A stretch of 64,000 bases of DNA, from contig CAJJCP010000022.1 of NCBI GenBank assembly GCA_905182715.1, positions 1 through 64,000 of the forward strand. Direction: 5' to 3'. The translations under genes were made by a program, and so were the position numbers. The notes beneath the pieces are model-generated. The model ran no database searches, had not been told where the DNA came from, and saw nothing but the letters and a program-made list of their open reading frames with translations. Source of the stretch: an uncultured Candidatus Poseidoniales archaeon (GTDB lineage: Archaea; Thermoplasmatota; Poseidoniia; Poseidoniales; Poseidoniaceae). This document shows positions 28,923 to 37,743 of this stretch, piece by piece. Positions within the stretch are counted from its first letter, which is position 1. Every line of letters starts with the position of its first letter.

Positions 28923-29390
28923 ATGCGTCTGACTGGAACGGTAAGCAGTGGCTTGGGTCGAGCGCACATCTTCATGGCACAGCCACATTATCAAGAACAA
29001 TTCAAGCACTTGCTTGGAGGGACTGCTTGGCCTGGGACATTGAATCTCTCAATTGACGGTCAAGATTTAATCAATTATATCGCATTACGAAAAAAATCGG
29101 GTATTGATACACTGGACGCATCAGATGAAGATCGCTCGGCTGCATCCTCTTTGGATGTTTCAATGTACGATGCTCACCGAGTCCGTGGATTTTTACGCGA
29201 TGGAGTTTCTTTTGGTGGTGCAACTGCCTATTCAGCCGTCTTGGAATACAATGGCGAAACTGTCGAATGTGCCATGCTTATTCCTGATTTGACACGGCAT
29301 ACCGACGTCGTGGAAGTCATCGCATGTGCTTTCTTACGAGAACGACTCTCACTGGAAGACGACCACATCGTTCAGATTGTGGTTAAGTAA
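28923..29390 (+). CDS. ribK: CTP-dependent riboflavin kinase (DUF120)
   Basis: LTGTVSSGLGRAHIFM...FKHLLGGTAWPGTLNLSIDG; C-terminal DVVEVIACAFLRERLSLEDDHIVQI. Confidence 0.88.
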   Translation: MRLTGTVSSGLGRAHIFMAQPHYQEQFKHLLGGTAWPGTLNLSIDGQDLINYIALRKKSGIDTLDASDEDRSAASSLDVSMYDAHRVRGFLRDGVSFGGATAYSAVLEYNGETVECAMLIPDLTRHTDVVEVIACAFLRERLSLEDDHIVQIVVK

Positions 29391-30303
29391 GCGTTGTGTG
29401 TTTTACAATTGGTAACTCACCAATCTCAGCCCATTCTTGATACAAGAGGTTCTTGAGTTCATGTCGAGCACCTTCTCTCCACCGTTTTCTCATCGTTCGC
29501 TCAACAGCCGGCCCCGTTGGTGGTGCAGTCAGTGTTGTCACTCCAGAAACTGTCACTGGCAAGGGGACTTCGTCCCAATCGACTCCCCAAAGTATGAGCC
29601 AGTCCGGTGGAGCAACCCCAAAGTCCGCTTCGATTTCAGGATGATGAATCGCTTGGAGTACCTGGTCGGGTTCGAGGTCACCGATGCACATTCGATGCAA
29701 TGCCATTGCCGTTCTCCGAACTTGATTCCAAAGAAAAGCCTCACCTATGATCTCAAACCCAATTGTTCGTCCATCGACCACCCAAGGTGTGCATGAAAGT
29801 ATTGTTCTCATCGGATTTTTCCCCTCTTCCAAACGTGCAAAATTGGTTGCATTATAGGTCCCTTCGAACATCTTCAACCAATCCACAAATTGTTCTCCGG
29901 GGTATTTCCAAAATTCGAGACCTTCAAGTCGATAGCGATACACTCGATGGTTTGCCATCCGTGGATTCCAATGTTCATCGATTTCACGAACATCAAGGAA
30001 AGCGATATCTTTTGGTAATCGGTCGTCTAAAGCACGAATCATTTTCCGAGGTGTTAATGCCTCCCAGAGTTCTCGTTCAATTCGGACTACGCCGCCATTG
30101 AGGCGTACATGAACTCCAGCATCTGTTCGGCTTGAAAGTACCAGATTGTGTTCAGTGCTTGAGGAGTCGAGCCATTTGAGACTACGAAATACCCGTATTA
30201 ATTCACCCTGTACAGTTTTGACATCAGGTTGAATCTGGCTTCCGTGATATGCATCACCGAGATATCCTATACGAAAAGCAAGGCGAACGCTCTGGTCCGC
30301 CAT
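29383..30303 (-). CDS. truA: tRNA pseudouridine synthase A
   Basis: IGYLGDAYHGSQIQPDVKTVQGEL, SSRTDAGVHVRLNG, GEAFLWNQVRRTAMAL. Confidence 0.92.
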   Translation of the reverse strand: MADQSVRLAFRIGYLGDAYHGSQIQPDVKTVQGELIRVFRSLKWLDSSSTEHNLVLSSRTDAGVHVRLNGGVVRIERELWEALTPRKMIRALDDRLPKDIAFLDVREIDEHWNPRMANHRVYRYRLEGLEFWKYPGEQFVDWLKMFEGTYNATNFARLEEGKNPMRTILSCTPWVVDGRTIGFEIIGEAFLWNQVRRTAMALHRMCIGDLEPDQVLQAIHHPEIEADFGVAPPDWLILWGVDWDEVPLPVTVSGVTTLTAPPTGPAVERTMRKRWREGARHELKNLLYQEWAEIGELPIVKHTTLT

Positions 30304-30312
30304 AAGTCCACC

Positions 30313-30834
30313 TCAATCTTCACGTTGTAGAGTTTCAATTGCGTCTTCAGCGGAATATCCTAATCCGCCTATTGACCAGATGAGTGCTTGCTTCAACCAT
30401 GGTTGAACCATTGGATTTTGACGACTTGGGTCCATCACTTCAATTGCATCGACAATGTTTCGACTTGCTGTGAATAGAATTTCATCGACAGGGATGTCTT
30501 CGAGTTCAAGGCGAAGTGCATAGCGTTGGAATTCTTTGACTGCAACAGGTATGCGGCGGCATTCAAGAGCAAAAGTTGCGAAATCTCCGATGTATTCTAG
30601 GTTATCTTCATCCATTTGCATGGCCTTTTTGTAAGCCATCATAATTTTGCCACCCGGGATGACGTCTTCTTGAGCTTCAGCATTTTTCATGTTGGCAAAC
30701 TCTGCAAACATGTGGTGAACTTCTGCATTGGTTTTGTGAATTCCCATCATCTCATCAAGGTCTGCAAGAGCACCATCAAGGTCGCCACTGCGTAGTTTTT
30801 CGATTGGTCCTTGGAGTATTTCTTCATTGCTCAT
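30313..30834 (-). CDS. TPR-like helical repeat protein
   Basis: Repeated helical pairs (LRSGDLDGALADLDEMMGIHKTNAEVHHMFAEFA; YKKAMQMDEDNLEYIGDFATFALECRR). Confidence 0.6.
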   Translation of the reverse strand: MSNEEILQGPIEKLRSGDLDGALADLDEMMGIHKTNAEVHHMFAEFANMKNAEAQEDVIPGGKIMMAYKKAMQMDEDNLEYIGDFATFALECRRIPVAVKEFQRYALRLELEDIPVDEILFTASRNIVDAIEVMDPSRQNPMVQPWLKQALIWSIGGLGYSAEDAIETLQRED

Positions 30835-30899
30835 GTTCTCGCCTCTATCTCTACGCGGTTGTGTTCAGTTTTTGAAACCCTCGCCGGTCCAATTAGGAA

Positions 30900-32036
30900 T
30901 CAGTTCTCTTCGCTTGTAGCGACGATTGTGTCCTTTAAGTCTCTCAAAAGGTTTGATTGACTGTGTTCCTTATGCTTTTCGTTAAGAAGTGCCTTTGCCT
31001 TTTCCCAGTTACGAATGTTGTACATGCAGTGCTTTGGGTCTGGGCGAACAACACGAATTGTTCGCTGGTAGGTAAGCAGCCCAATCATTGAGCGAAGAAT
31101 GCCTTTTCCAGCTTTTTCAGCTGTGGAGTCGCCTTCTCTTTCGGTTGTACCAGGTATAGCGCCAGCAATACCAGGGCCTGTGTTCTCCTCGACAATTCCA
31201 ACACCAGAGTCAGTGAGGATTGTTACGGTCGCAAAACCAAAAAGAGTGCCAACAGGTGTTCGTTCAACCATGACTTCTGAAATACGATCGAAGAGGATTC
31301 GGCGATGTGAACGTGAAAGCAAGAAACTGTGTTCGAAAATAACCGCATCCGATGTAACTGCATAGTTGAAACTTCGCTGATAGTAGAAGGTCAAGGCCAT
31401 GAACACTCCAACATAGCCTAATCCGAATAACACGTAGTTGTAGCTGTCAAGTGGAATAAAGTTACCAATTGGTTCATCCATCCAAAGGTCGGTGATCCAG
31501 AACAGTACGTCATCTAATTGGATGACAACTGGAGTCAAAGAAATGATGAGAAGACCGATTGTAACCCATCGTCCAGATGTCGATGCATTCACCAAACGGT
31601 TCATCCAAGTGATGAACAGCATGACAAAGACAAAACCAAACGGCCAATCTTCGCCACCAGATATATCGATGATGGTCAATGCGATTTTCATAAATCCACT
31701 TGAATCTTCGGAAGAGAGTGAATTCGCATTGTCGAAAACAAAGTGAATTGCAAGGACCAGTATTCCAAGTAAATACATGCCAAGGAACGCAAAAGTGCTT
31801 GGACGCTTTGTCAACAATACCTCTTCTCCGGCAATCAAACGGAAAGCCTTTGCTAAGCGTGCTTGTTCAGCCTCTTGCTTTGCTTCATCAGTAGTATGAA
31901 CATCTGTTTTTGGTTCTTCTGTAGCATCGGATTCTTCGCTCATAGCAATCTCTCCTCTTCCATGTCTAACACTCCACGCACATAATACCTTGCACGGCCC
32001 AGCATCTGAACAGAGGTGTAACGTTTTCTTTTCCAA
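30900..32036 (-). CDS. bacterial-type PH-domain (bPH2-like) membrane protein
   Basis: Several TM segments, then YAVTSDAVIFEHSFLLSRSHRRILFDRISEVMVERTPVGTLFGFATVTILTDSG. Confidence 0.72.
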   Translation of the reverse strand: MEKKTLHLCSDAGPCKVLCAWSVRHGRGEIAMSEESDATEEPKTDVHTTDEAKQEAEQARLAKAFRLIAGEEVLLTKRPSTFAFLGMYLLGILVLAIHFVFDNANSLSSEDSSGFMKIALTIIDISGGEDWPFGFVFVMLFITWMNRLVNASTSGRWVTIGLLIISLTPVVIQLDDVLFWITDLWMDEPIGNFIPLDSYNYVLFGLGYVGVFMALTFYYQRSFNYAVTSDAVIFEHSFLLSRSHRRILFDRISEVMVERTPVGTLFGFATVTILTDSGVGIVEENTGPGIAGAIPGTTEREGDSTAEKAGKGILRSMIGLLTYQRTIRVVRPDPKHCMYNIRNWEKAKALLNEKHKEHSQSNLLRDLKDTIVATSEEN

Positions 32037-32042
32037 TTGCGG

Positions 32043-33245
32043 TTAGTGCAATAAGCCCCATGAATGTTCAGCATTCCCTCTCGCCCATTCATAATCGGAT
32101 TCTTTACGTGTTCCAAATTCATCTTGAATACGAAGATATTTCATTTCAAGTGGATATTCATTGTAAGTGAGATGAGATTTCAGTCCACCCCGAGTTGGTT
32201 GGTTAAAGGTCCAATGTGCCCGTTCAATTGCCTGAACTCGAAGTTCGATGACTGTACGACCATTCCACATCTTGATTTCAAAAAGAGGCAAAGGTGCTCC
32301 AGGGCTTTGCCCATGTTCGCCCTCAGTTAAGTCAGATGACATCTTTCGCACCAGAACTTTAGTGAAACGTTCTGTACGTTTGTTGATTGGATCATGGAAC
32401 AAACCGCCTTGGGAGAGTCCGAGGTGACCTGTGTCTCGTCGCTTCCAAGGCCGGTTATCACGGGCACTGACCGTAAAGGAAACGTGCGGGAGGAACCAAT
32501 CAATGTATGTTCCATCATTGAGATGGAGCATACCCCAATACCAAGGGACAGAGGGTGCTTGAACGCACACCTTCTGGAAATATGCAGTACCTGAAACTTC
32601 TTCATCATCTAATTTTCCATGGACACGAGTTCCGTGCAAACGGAGAATGTCATAGCCCATATTTGCGGCGTAACTCGCACTTGCTTGACGGGCGGTGGAC
32701 AGTGCAGTATTCCAAGGGGTGAGATGGAGGTCGAATTTTTTAGGAACTTGAGGGTGAGACGCATCTTCATCGGTCGTTAATTGAATCCAAAAGGAACTCA
32801 AATCACTCTTCAGTCCCATTGAAAGGTCTTCTTTCAATAGTGGTACGACTGCCCCACCTCCTTGACCTGAATGGAATGACTTGTTCGGCCAACTCGAGTG
32901 GGTATCTGGAAGTGAAATAATACGGCAGATCTGTTGAATAACAGGTTCATGCATTTGCTTTCCATCGAACCACCATGCACAAACCATTCCATCCAAGGCC
33001 ATCGCCTTTTCAGCATCAAACCCAGGCCTTCCTTCTGGCGCCCATGGCATTCCATTGACTTCAACCAGAGCGTTATCCTTGGTAGACCAGAGTACCATCA
33101 GTTGGCGACCACTCGGTCGTCCGTCCGGGTCATCAAGCATGACCAGCCACCACCACCAATCCCATGTGAGATGGTTGAGAGGTGGGCGTTCTTGAAGCGT
33201 CCAAAGTTTCGAAAGGTCTCCGGCGAAACTCGTCATTTCTGACAT
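32043..33245 (-). CDS. putative lipocalin-like (AttH/CrtC-type) protein
   Basis: LTWDWWWWLVMLDDPDGRPSGRQLMVLWST and SGTAYFQKVCVQAPSVPWYWGMLHLNDGTYIDWFLPHV resemble the paired AttH/CrtC strand motifs. Confidence 0.5.
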   Translation of the reverse strand: MSEMTSFAGDLSKLWTLQERPPLNHLTWDWWWWLVMLDDPDGRPSGRQLMVLWSTKDNALVEVNGMPWAPEGRPGFDAEKAMALDGMVCAWWFDGKQMHEPVIQQICRIISLPDTHSSWPNKSFHSGQGGGAVVPLLKEDLSMGLKSDLSSFWIQLTTDEDASHPQVPKKFDLHLTPWNTALSTARQASASYAANMGYDILRLHGTRVHGKLDDEEVSGTAYFQKVCVQAPSVPWYWGMLHLNDGTYIDWFLPHVSFTVSARDNRPWKRRDTGHLGLSQGGLFHDPINKRTERFTKVLVRKMSSDLTEGEHGQSPGAPLPLFEIKMWNGRTVIELRVQAIERAHWTFNQPTRGGLKSHLTYNEYPLEMKYLRIQDEFGTRKESDYEWARGNAEHSWGLLH

Positions 33246-34576
33246 TATTGAATCTCCTTACCCTTGAATAACGCCCCGCCAATAAACCAGAATATTGCGG
33301 CTTGGAACAGCAGGACCAACGTCGCAATGATTGAACCGAAGAGCGGTGAAAGGCCGAGGCCAGGTTTGGAAGAAAAGAAATCGAGCGGTACGGAGCCATC
33401 GAGTGATGAGTCAAATCTCCCTCCGCCATCTCCACCGCCGCCCCAGTTGCCCATTAAAATGAACAAATCGATATTTGGCCAAACGATCATTGCAGCAGAA
33501 TCAACAATCATTAGTGCCCATCCGATGACCGAAAACCTCAGTAAAAAGGCATCAGGCGCTCCCATCGAAAGTAAGGCCATTCCCAATTCCCATGCTGCAA
33601 ACGGTATGGCAAGAATAATTCCGTATTTCCATAGAACTCCAAGCGCATTGAATAACATCCCATACACGAGTGTTGCCATCATCGTGGCAAAGATGATTGC
33701 CAGCCAAACGCCGAGGTCTGCAAATCGGAAGAACGCATCCCCTGAGCCTGCAAAGCCGGAAATAACTGCGCCGAGGACTCCAAGGACAATGACATACGGC
33801 CAAACAATACAAGGTACCCCAATGTACGGTAGAGGAATACTTCTGAACGAGCAATTGGTTTTGCGAGCATGAAATGCATTGTTCCCGAAGTCATTTCATC
33901 ACGAATAAGGCCAGTTGCCATGAAGAGTGGCAAGAAGATTCCAAGGAGTAATACGAAGCCTAATTTTCCAATCGAGAGAACAAATGCCAAGTGGATTGCT
34001 TCTCGTGAATATGCATCTTCGTCTGGGTCCTCGTCCACGCCAGAGTCTGCAGAAACAAAGGTGTAGACATTACCGTCTGACGATTTGAAATATTCGACAA
34101 TAATGTCACATGGTATGCCGTTACCATTGGTGTCTTTTTGTGAACTGGTTTTGTTTGAGTTCAAACAGTCACCATCATCATCGAGACCAGTTGTTTGTGT
34201 TCCAAGTTTGGATGTAATGTCCCAGTCAAAATCATCTTCATTGATGTACATCGATGCTGGTTCAGGTTCAATTGGAGTGTCAAATAAACCTGGGTGAGAT
34301 TCACTATCCCAAGGGTCAGTGCCTAGACGAATCTCTTGACCCCTTGGATAACCATCGTTATCATAATCGGTAGAATCTCCATCATTATCAATCGACTCAA
34401 ATTCAGACCCCCATCACATCGAGGTAGATTAAGAAAATCAAAGCCAACGCGGTAAAGCCAACACCAAGTACAACCCAAGTGGATGTTTTGGTTCGGTATT
34501 GACGTAGGGTGAATTCGACAATGGCTGAAGCCTTACGGTCAAAAGCGCGATATACAGTGTCCGGCTTGGTGGCCAT
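33245..34576 (-). pseudogene. ABC-2 type permease with Asp-rich Ca-binding-like extracellular loop; reading frame broken twice
   Basis: Manual translation in three frame segments: MATKPDTVYRAFDRKASAIVEFTLRQYRTKTSTWVVLGVGFTALALIFLIYLDVMG / SEFESIDNDGDSTDYDNDGYPRGQEIRLGTDPWDSESHPG...GLIRDEMTSGTMHFMLAKPIARSEVFLYRTLGYL / PYVIVLGVLGAVISGFAGSG...LVYGMLFNALGVLWKYG. Track shows only 33245-33682 and 33679-34251. Confidence 0.7.
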
Positions 34577-35556
34577 CACATTCCACCTCCTGAAGTCAAG
34601 TAGCCCAAAATGGAAGCTAGATCATCATCTGGATTGTCGATGGTCGACACTTTGTGGTTATTATCGACGATGATTCGCGGCAATTGGGAATGAATCGCTC
34701 CCAGATTATGTGTTTGAATCGAGAGGTTTTTTCCGTCTGGGAAAGAGATTCCAAACACTTCATCGATGTCAATGACGTCTTTTGCTAATTGCTTTGGATT
34801 TTCTGCTTGAATGGAAATACGGTGAGGGATTTTATCGAGGCGTTCCCTGATTGAATGAAGATTGCCTAAGGCAAGCAACCTTCCTTGATGCAGAATCACA
34901 ATCTGTTCAGTAATACGTTCGATTTCTTGTAAGATGTGGCTGCTAACCAGTACAGTTCGCCCCATGCGTCCAAGTTCTCGAATAACATTCATGATTGTCG
35001 TTCGAGCAAGAGGGTCGCAACCTTGGAGCGGTTCATCAAGAATAATCAGGTCGGGGTCATTTACCAAAGCATGAGCAATTTTCACCCTTTGGCGCATGCC
35101 TTTGGAATATTGTCCAATTTTCTTGTGCGCTACATCGGCTAATCCTACAAAATCCAAGACTCTGTTCGCCTCAACGCTTGCTTCATCTCGGGTCAAACCG
35201 TTGAGGCGAGCAAAGGTCGAAACAAATCCATGTCCAGTCATCCAATCGTACATCTTTTCATGTTCTGGTACAAAGCCTACACGTGCATAAGGTGCGGGGT
35301 TTTTCCAAGGGTCAGTTCCGAACAATTTGACGGAACCTTGACTTGGTTTGAGTTTGCCCATGAGTAAATTAAACAAAGTAGATTTCCCAGCTCCATTCAT
35401 TCCTAAAACGCCCGTAACGCCTCCGTTTAAGGCCAACGTAACGTTCGACAAAGCGAAGATTCTCCCGTAACTCTTGGATACATTCTCCAAAAGTATTGCT
35501 GGTGCAGTTACTTCCGGGACCCACTCCTCGGTTTGGGCCCTGTCCTTGTTGGTCAA
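34576..35556 (-). CDS. ABC transporter ATP-binding protein
   Basis: GVLGMNGAGKSTLFNLL, YSKGMRQRVKIAHAL, LIILDEPLQGCDPLAR. Confidence 0.95.
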   Translation of the reverse strand: MTNKDRAQTEEWVPEVTAPAILLENVSKSYGRIFALSNVTLALNGGVTGVLGMNGAGKSTLFNLLMGKLKPSQGSVKLFGTDPWKNPAPYARVGFVPEHEKMYDWMTGHGFVSTFARLNGLTRDEASVEANRVLDFVGLADVAHKKIGQYSKGMRQRVKIAHALVNDPDLIILDEPLQGCDPLARTTIMNVIRELGRMGRTVLVSSHILQEIERITEQIVILHQGRLLALGNLHSIRERLDKIPHRISIQAENPKQLAKDVIDIDEVFGISFPDGKNLSIQTHNLGAIHSQLPRIIVDNNHKVSTIDNPDDDLASILGYLTSGGGM

Positions 35557-35565
35557 AATCAGGAA

Positions 35566-36660
35566 TCATTCTCGAGTCACCTCCATCGATGAAACACGTG
35601 TGCTTAGCACATACAATGCGATTGCATTCATGGCCACGACAGACGCTAACGACCAGGTCCAAGAGTATTGGTCATAGGTCGGTTGAGTTCCAATAATCGC
35701 TTGGCCAACATGGGCGAGGCAATCGTAGGGGGATATGAGATAGAGAATTTCACGGTCAAAGAGATTGGAGACGATAAATGCCAAAACTTTCGTTCCGAGA
35801 ACGATCGAAAGTAGGGCGATACCTGGGAAGAATTTGCCTTTGGATACACTGGATAAAGAGAGTCCAATGCTGGTATATGTGAAAATAAGTAAGAGAGCGC
35901 TCAGTACAGTTGCGAGGAACATCGGGAAGGTATCAATAATCCAGGCCCACCCACGGCCCATTGTCGCAATTTCTGCAAAGTAGTAGAGGGCTAATGTCAC
36001 CAATATGATCAATGCTTGAATAATCGCCACAGAAAGAAACTTCATCCCAACATAATCAAACCTCGTGATTGGGCGTGAAAAGTAGAGTGCAGAGGTGCCA
36101 TGTTGTCGGTCCTCGGAAATAACACCGCCAACAAGCAAGGCAGCTACTACTGGATAGTAGAGCATATTCCGTGGGAAGAATCCAAGCACATGGCCGTAGA
36201 GGTTATCGCGGCTCACACCCCAGATAGAATGCAGTCCAGAGTCGCCGATAAGCCCCGAGAGCAAGGTCATACCAACATCAGAAAGTGAAGCAATAAAGAC
36301 CACTAAGAGGTACAATCGTATTGGCATTCCCCAAGGCCGATGACCTTTTTTGAACACACCGAGTAAGTGGTGACGTAGAATCGCCCAATTCCGCATCCAG
36401 CGAGGATTCAATTCCCCGTTCCATTGTTTGTATTGTTGTTTGAAGACTTGACCATCTGCTCTCGGTGCTGCAGTTTCGGTCAGCGTAAGGTCTTCATCAC
36501 CTTCTGTCGAACCCCAAGCGGCTTCCAATCGAACCTTTCCAGTAACGGGTGCTGCCGAATCATATCCGTCCGTCAGCGATTCCATTGGTGGTGTACTCTG
36601 CGGAGCGATTGGTAGTGCAGCCAATTCATCAGCAGGTGCCGAGTCTTCTGCAGGGTTCAC
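35566..36660 (-). CDS. ABC-2 type transporter permease
   Basis: Multi-TM protein with GGVISEDRQHGTSALYFSRPITRFDYVGMKF, typical of ABC-2 permeases. Confidence 0.85.
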   Translation of the reverse strand: MNPAEDSAPADELAALPIAPQSTPPMESLTDGYDSAAPVTGKVRLEAAWGSTEGDEDLTLTETAAPRADGQVFKQQYKQWNGELNPRWMRNWAILRHHLLGVFKKGHRPWGMPIRLYLLVVFIASLSDVGMTLLSGLIGDSGLHSIWGVSRDNLYGHVLGFFPRNMLYYPVVAALLVGGVISEDRQHGTSALYFSRPITRFDYVGMKFLSVAIIQALIILVTLALYYFAEIATMGRGWAWIIDTFPMFLATVLSALLLIFTYTSIGLSLSSVSKGKFFPGIALLSIVLGTKVLAFIVSNLFDREILYLISPYDCLAHVGQAIIGTQPTYDQYSWTWSLASVVAMNAIALYVLSTRVSSMEVTRE

Positions 36661-37667
36661 GCTGAACCACCCCCCATGTGTTCGGGTGCATCGACCTTGC
36701 GCGCTTGTGATGGAGATGCTAACAAATCTTCACTGGATTTGACTTCATAGCCGAGATTTTCCATGATGGAGAGGAATAAATCTTCCAAAGATGCCTCATA
36801 TTCATGCATCCGGCGTATTTGTGCTCCAACATCAGCAGCACAACCTAGAATCAGCGATGTTGTATCTTCTTGTTCATGGAGAATTCGCATAACTCTGCCT
36901 TCTCTTCGGACCTTCAAACCCCGTGATATCATCAAATCTTCAAGGCGAGAGGCGCCACCCCATACATGAATCTCAATTTCACGGTCAAAGCCTTTGAGGT
37001 CCTCAATGCGGCCTTGCGCTGCTAATTTGCCCTGGTGCAAAAGGATAAAGTTATCACATACTCGTTCGACATCATCCATTAAATGTGATGCCATGAGTAC
37101 AGAACGGTTCCCTGTTTTTACTGTGTTGGTAAGGGTTTCAATCATGTAATTACGTGCAGAAATATCAAGACCATTCGACGGTTCATCTGCAATGATCAAT
37201 TCTGGGTCATGGACAAGGGCACATGCAAGTTTCGTCGCTTGTTTCATTCCAGTCGAGTAGCTACCTATATTCCGGTAACGCTGTTCTCCTAATCCAACAT
37301 ACTGCAATGTTTCGTGTGCTCTGGCAAGTGCGACGGTCGGATTCATGCCGAGTAATTCTCCTGAATACCGAACCTGATGAATCGCTTCCATATCCGGGTT
37401 TAAGCAGTCATACTCCGGCATATATCCGATTCGTGAGCGGATTGCATCACCTTCAGTGCGAATATCAAGTCCAAGCACAGTGCCTTCTCCGTCGGTTGTT
37501 TGGATGAGACCAAGAATTGTTTTCAAGAATGTAGACTTCCCTGCCCCGTTGGGACCAAGTAATCCAGTAGCTCCTTTGGGTACGGATAAATTGAGTTGAT
37601 CCAAGGCTACATGTGGGCCGTATGATTTGGTCAAATTAGTAGTTTTAATGATGAGGTCGTCTTGCAT
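36657..37667 (-). CDS. ABC transporter ATP-binding protein
   Basis: GLLGPNGAGKSTFLKTILG, YSTGMKQATKLACALVHDPELIIADEPSNGLD. Confidence 0.95.
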   Translation of the reverse strand: MQDDLIIKTTNLTKSYGPHVALDQLNLSVPKGATGLLGPNGAGKSTFLKTILGLIQTTDGEGTVLGLDIRTEGDAIRSRIGYMPEYDCLNPDMEAIHQVRYSGELLGMNPTVALARAHETLQYVGLGEQRYRNIGSYSTGMKQATKLACALVHDPELIIADEPSNGLDISARNYMIETLTNTVKTGNRSVLMASHLMDDVERVCDNFILLHQGKLAAQGRIEDLKGFDREIEIHVWGGASRLEDLMISRGLKVRREGRVMRILHEQEDTTSLILGCAADVGAQIRRMHEYEASLEDLFLSIMENLGYEVKSSEDLLASPSQARKVDAPEHMGGGSA

Positions 37668-37743
37668 AATCTACTCCCTCAAATTGAAGAGAGTAGAGAC
37701 GCTCTTTGAAGTATACCACGTTTTGTCGAGGTTCAACCCAAAT

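Noticed and set aside
33552-33854. 100-aa Cys-rich minus-strand ORF
   Set aside because: It is the third frame over the frameshift zone of the ABC-2 permease; translation lacks the TM pattern seen in the other two frames.
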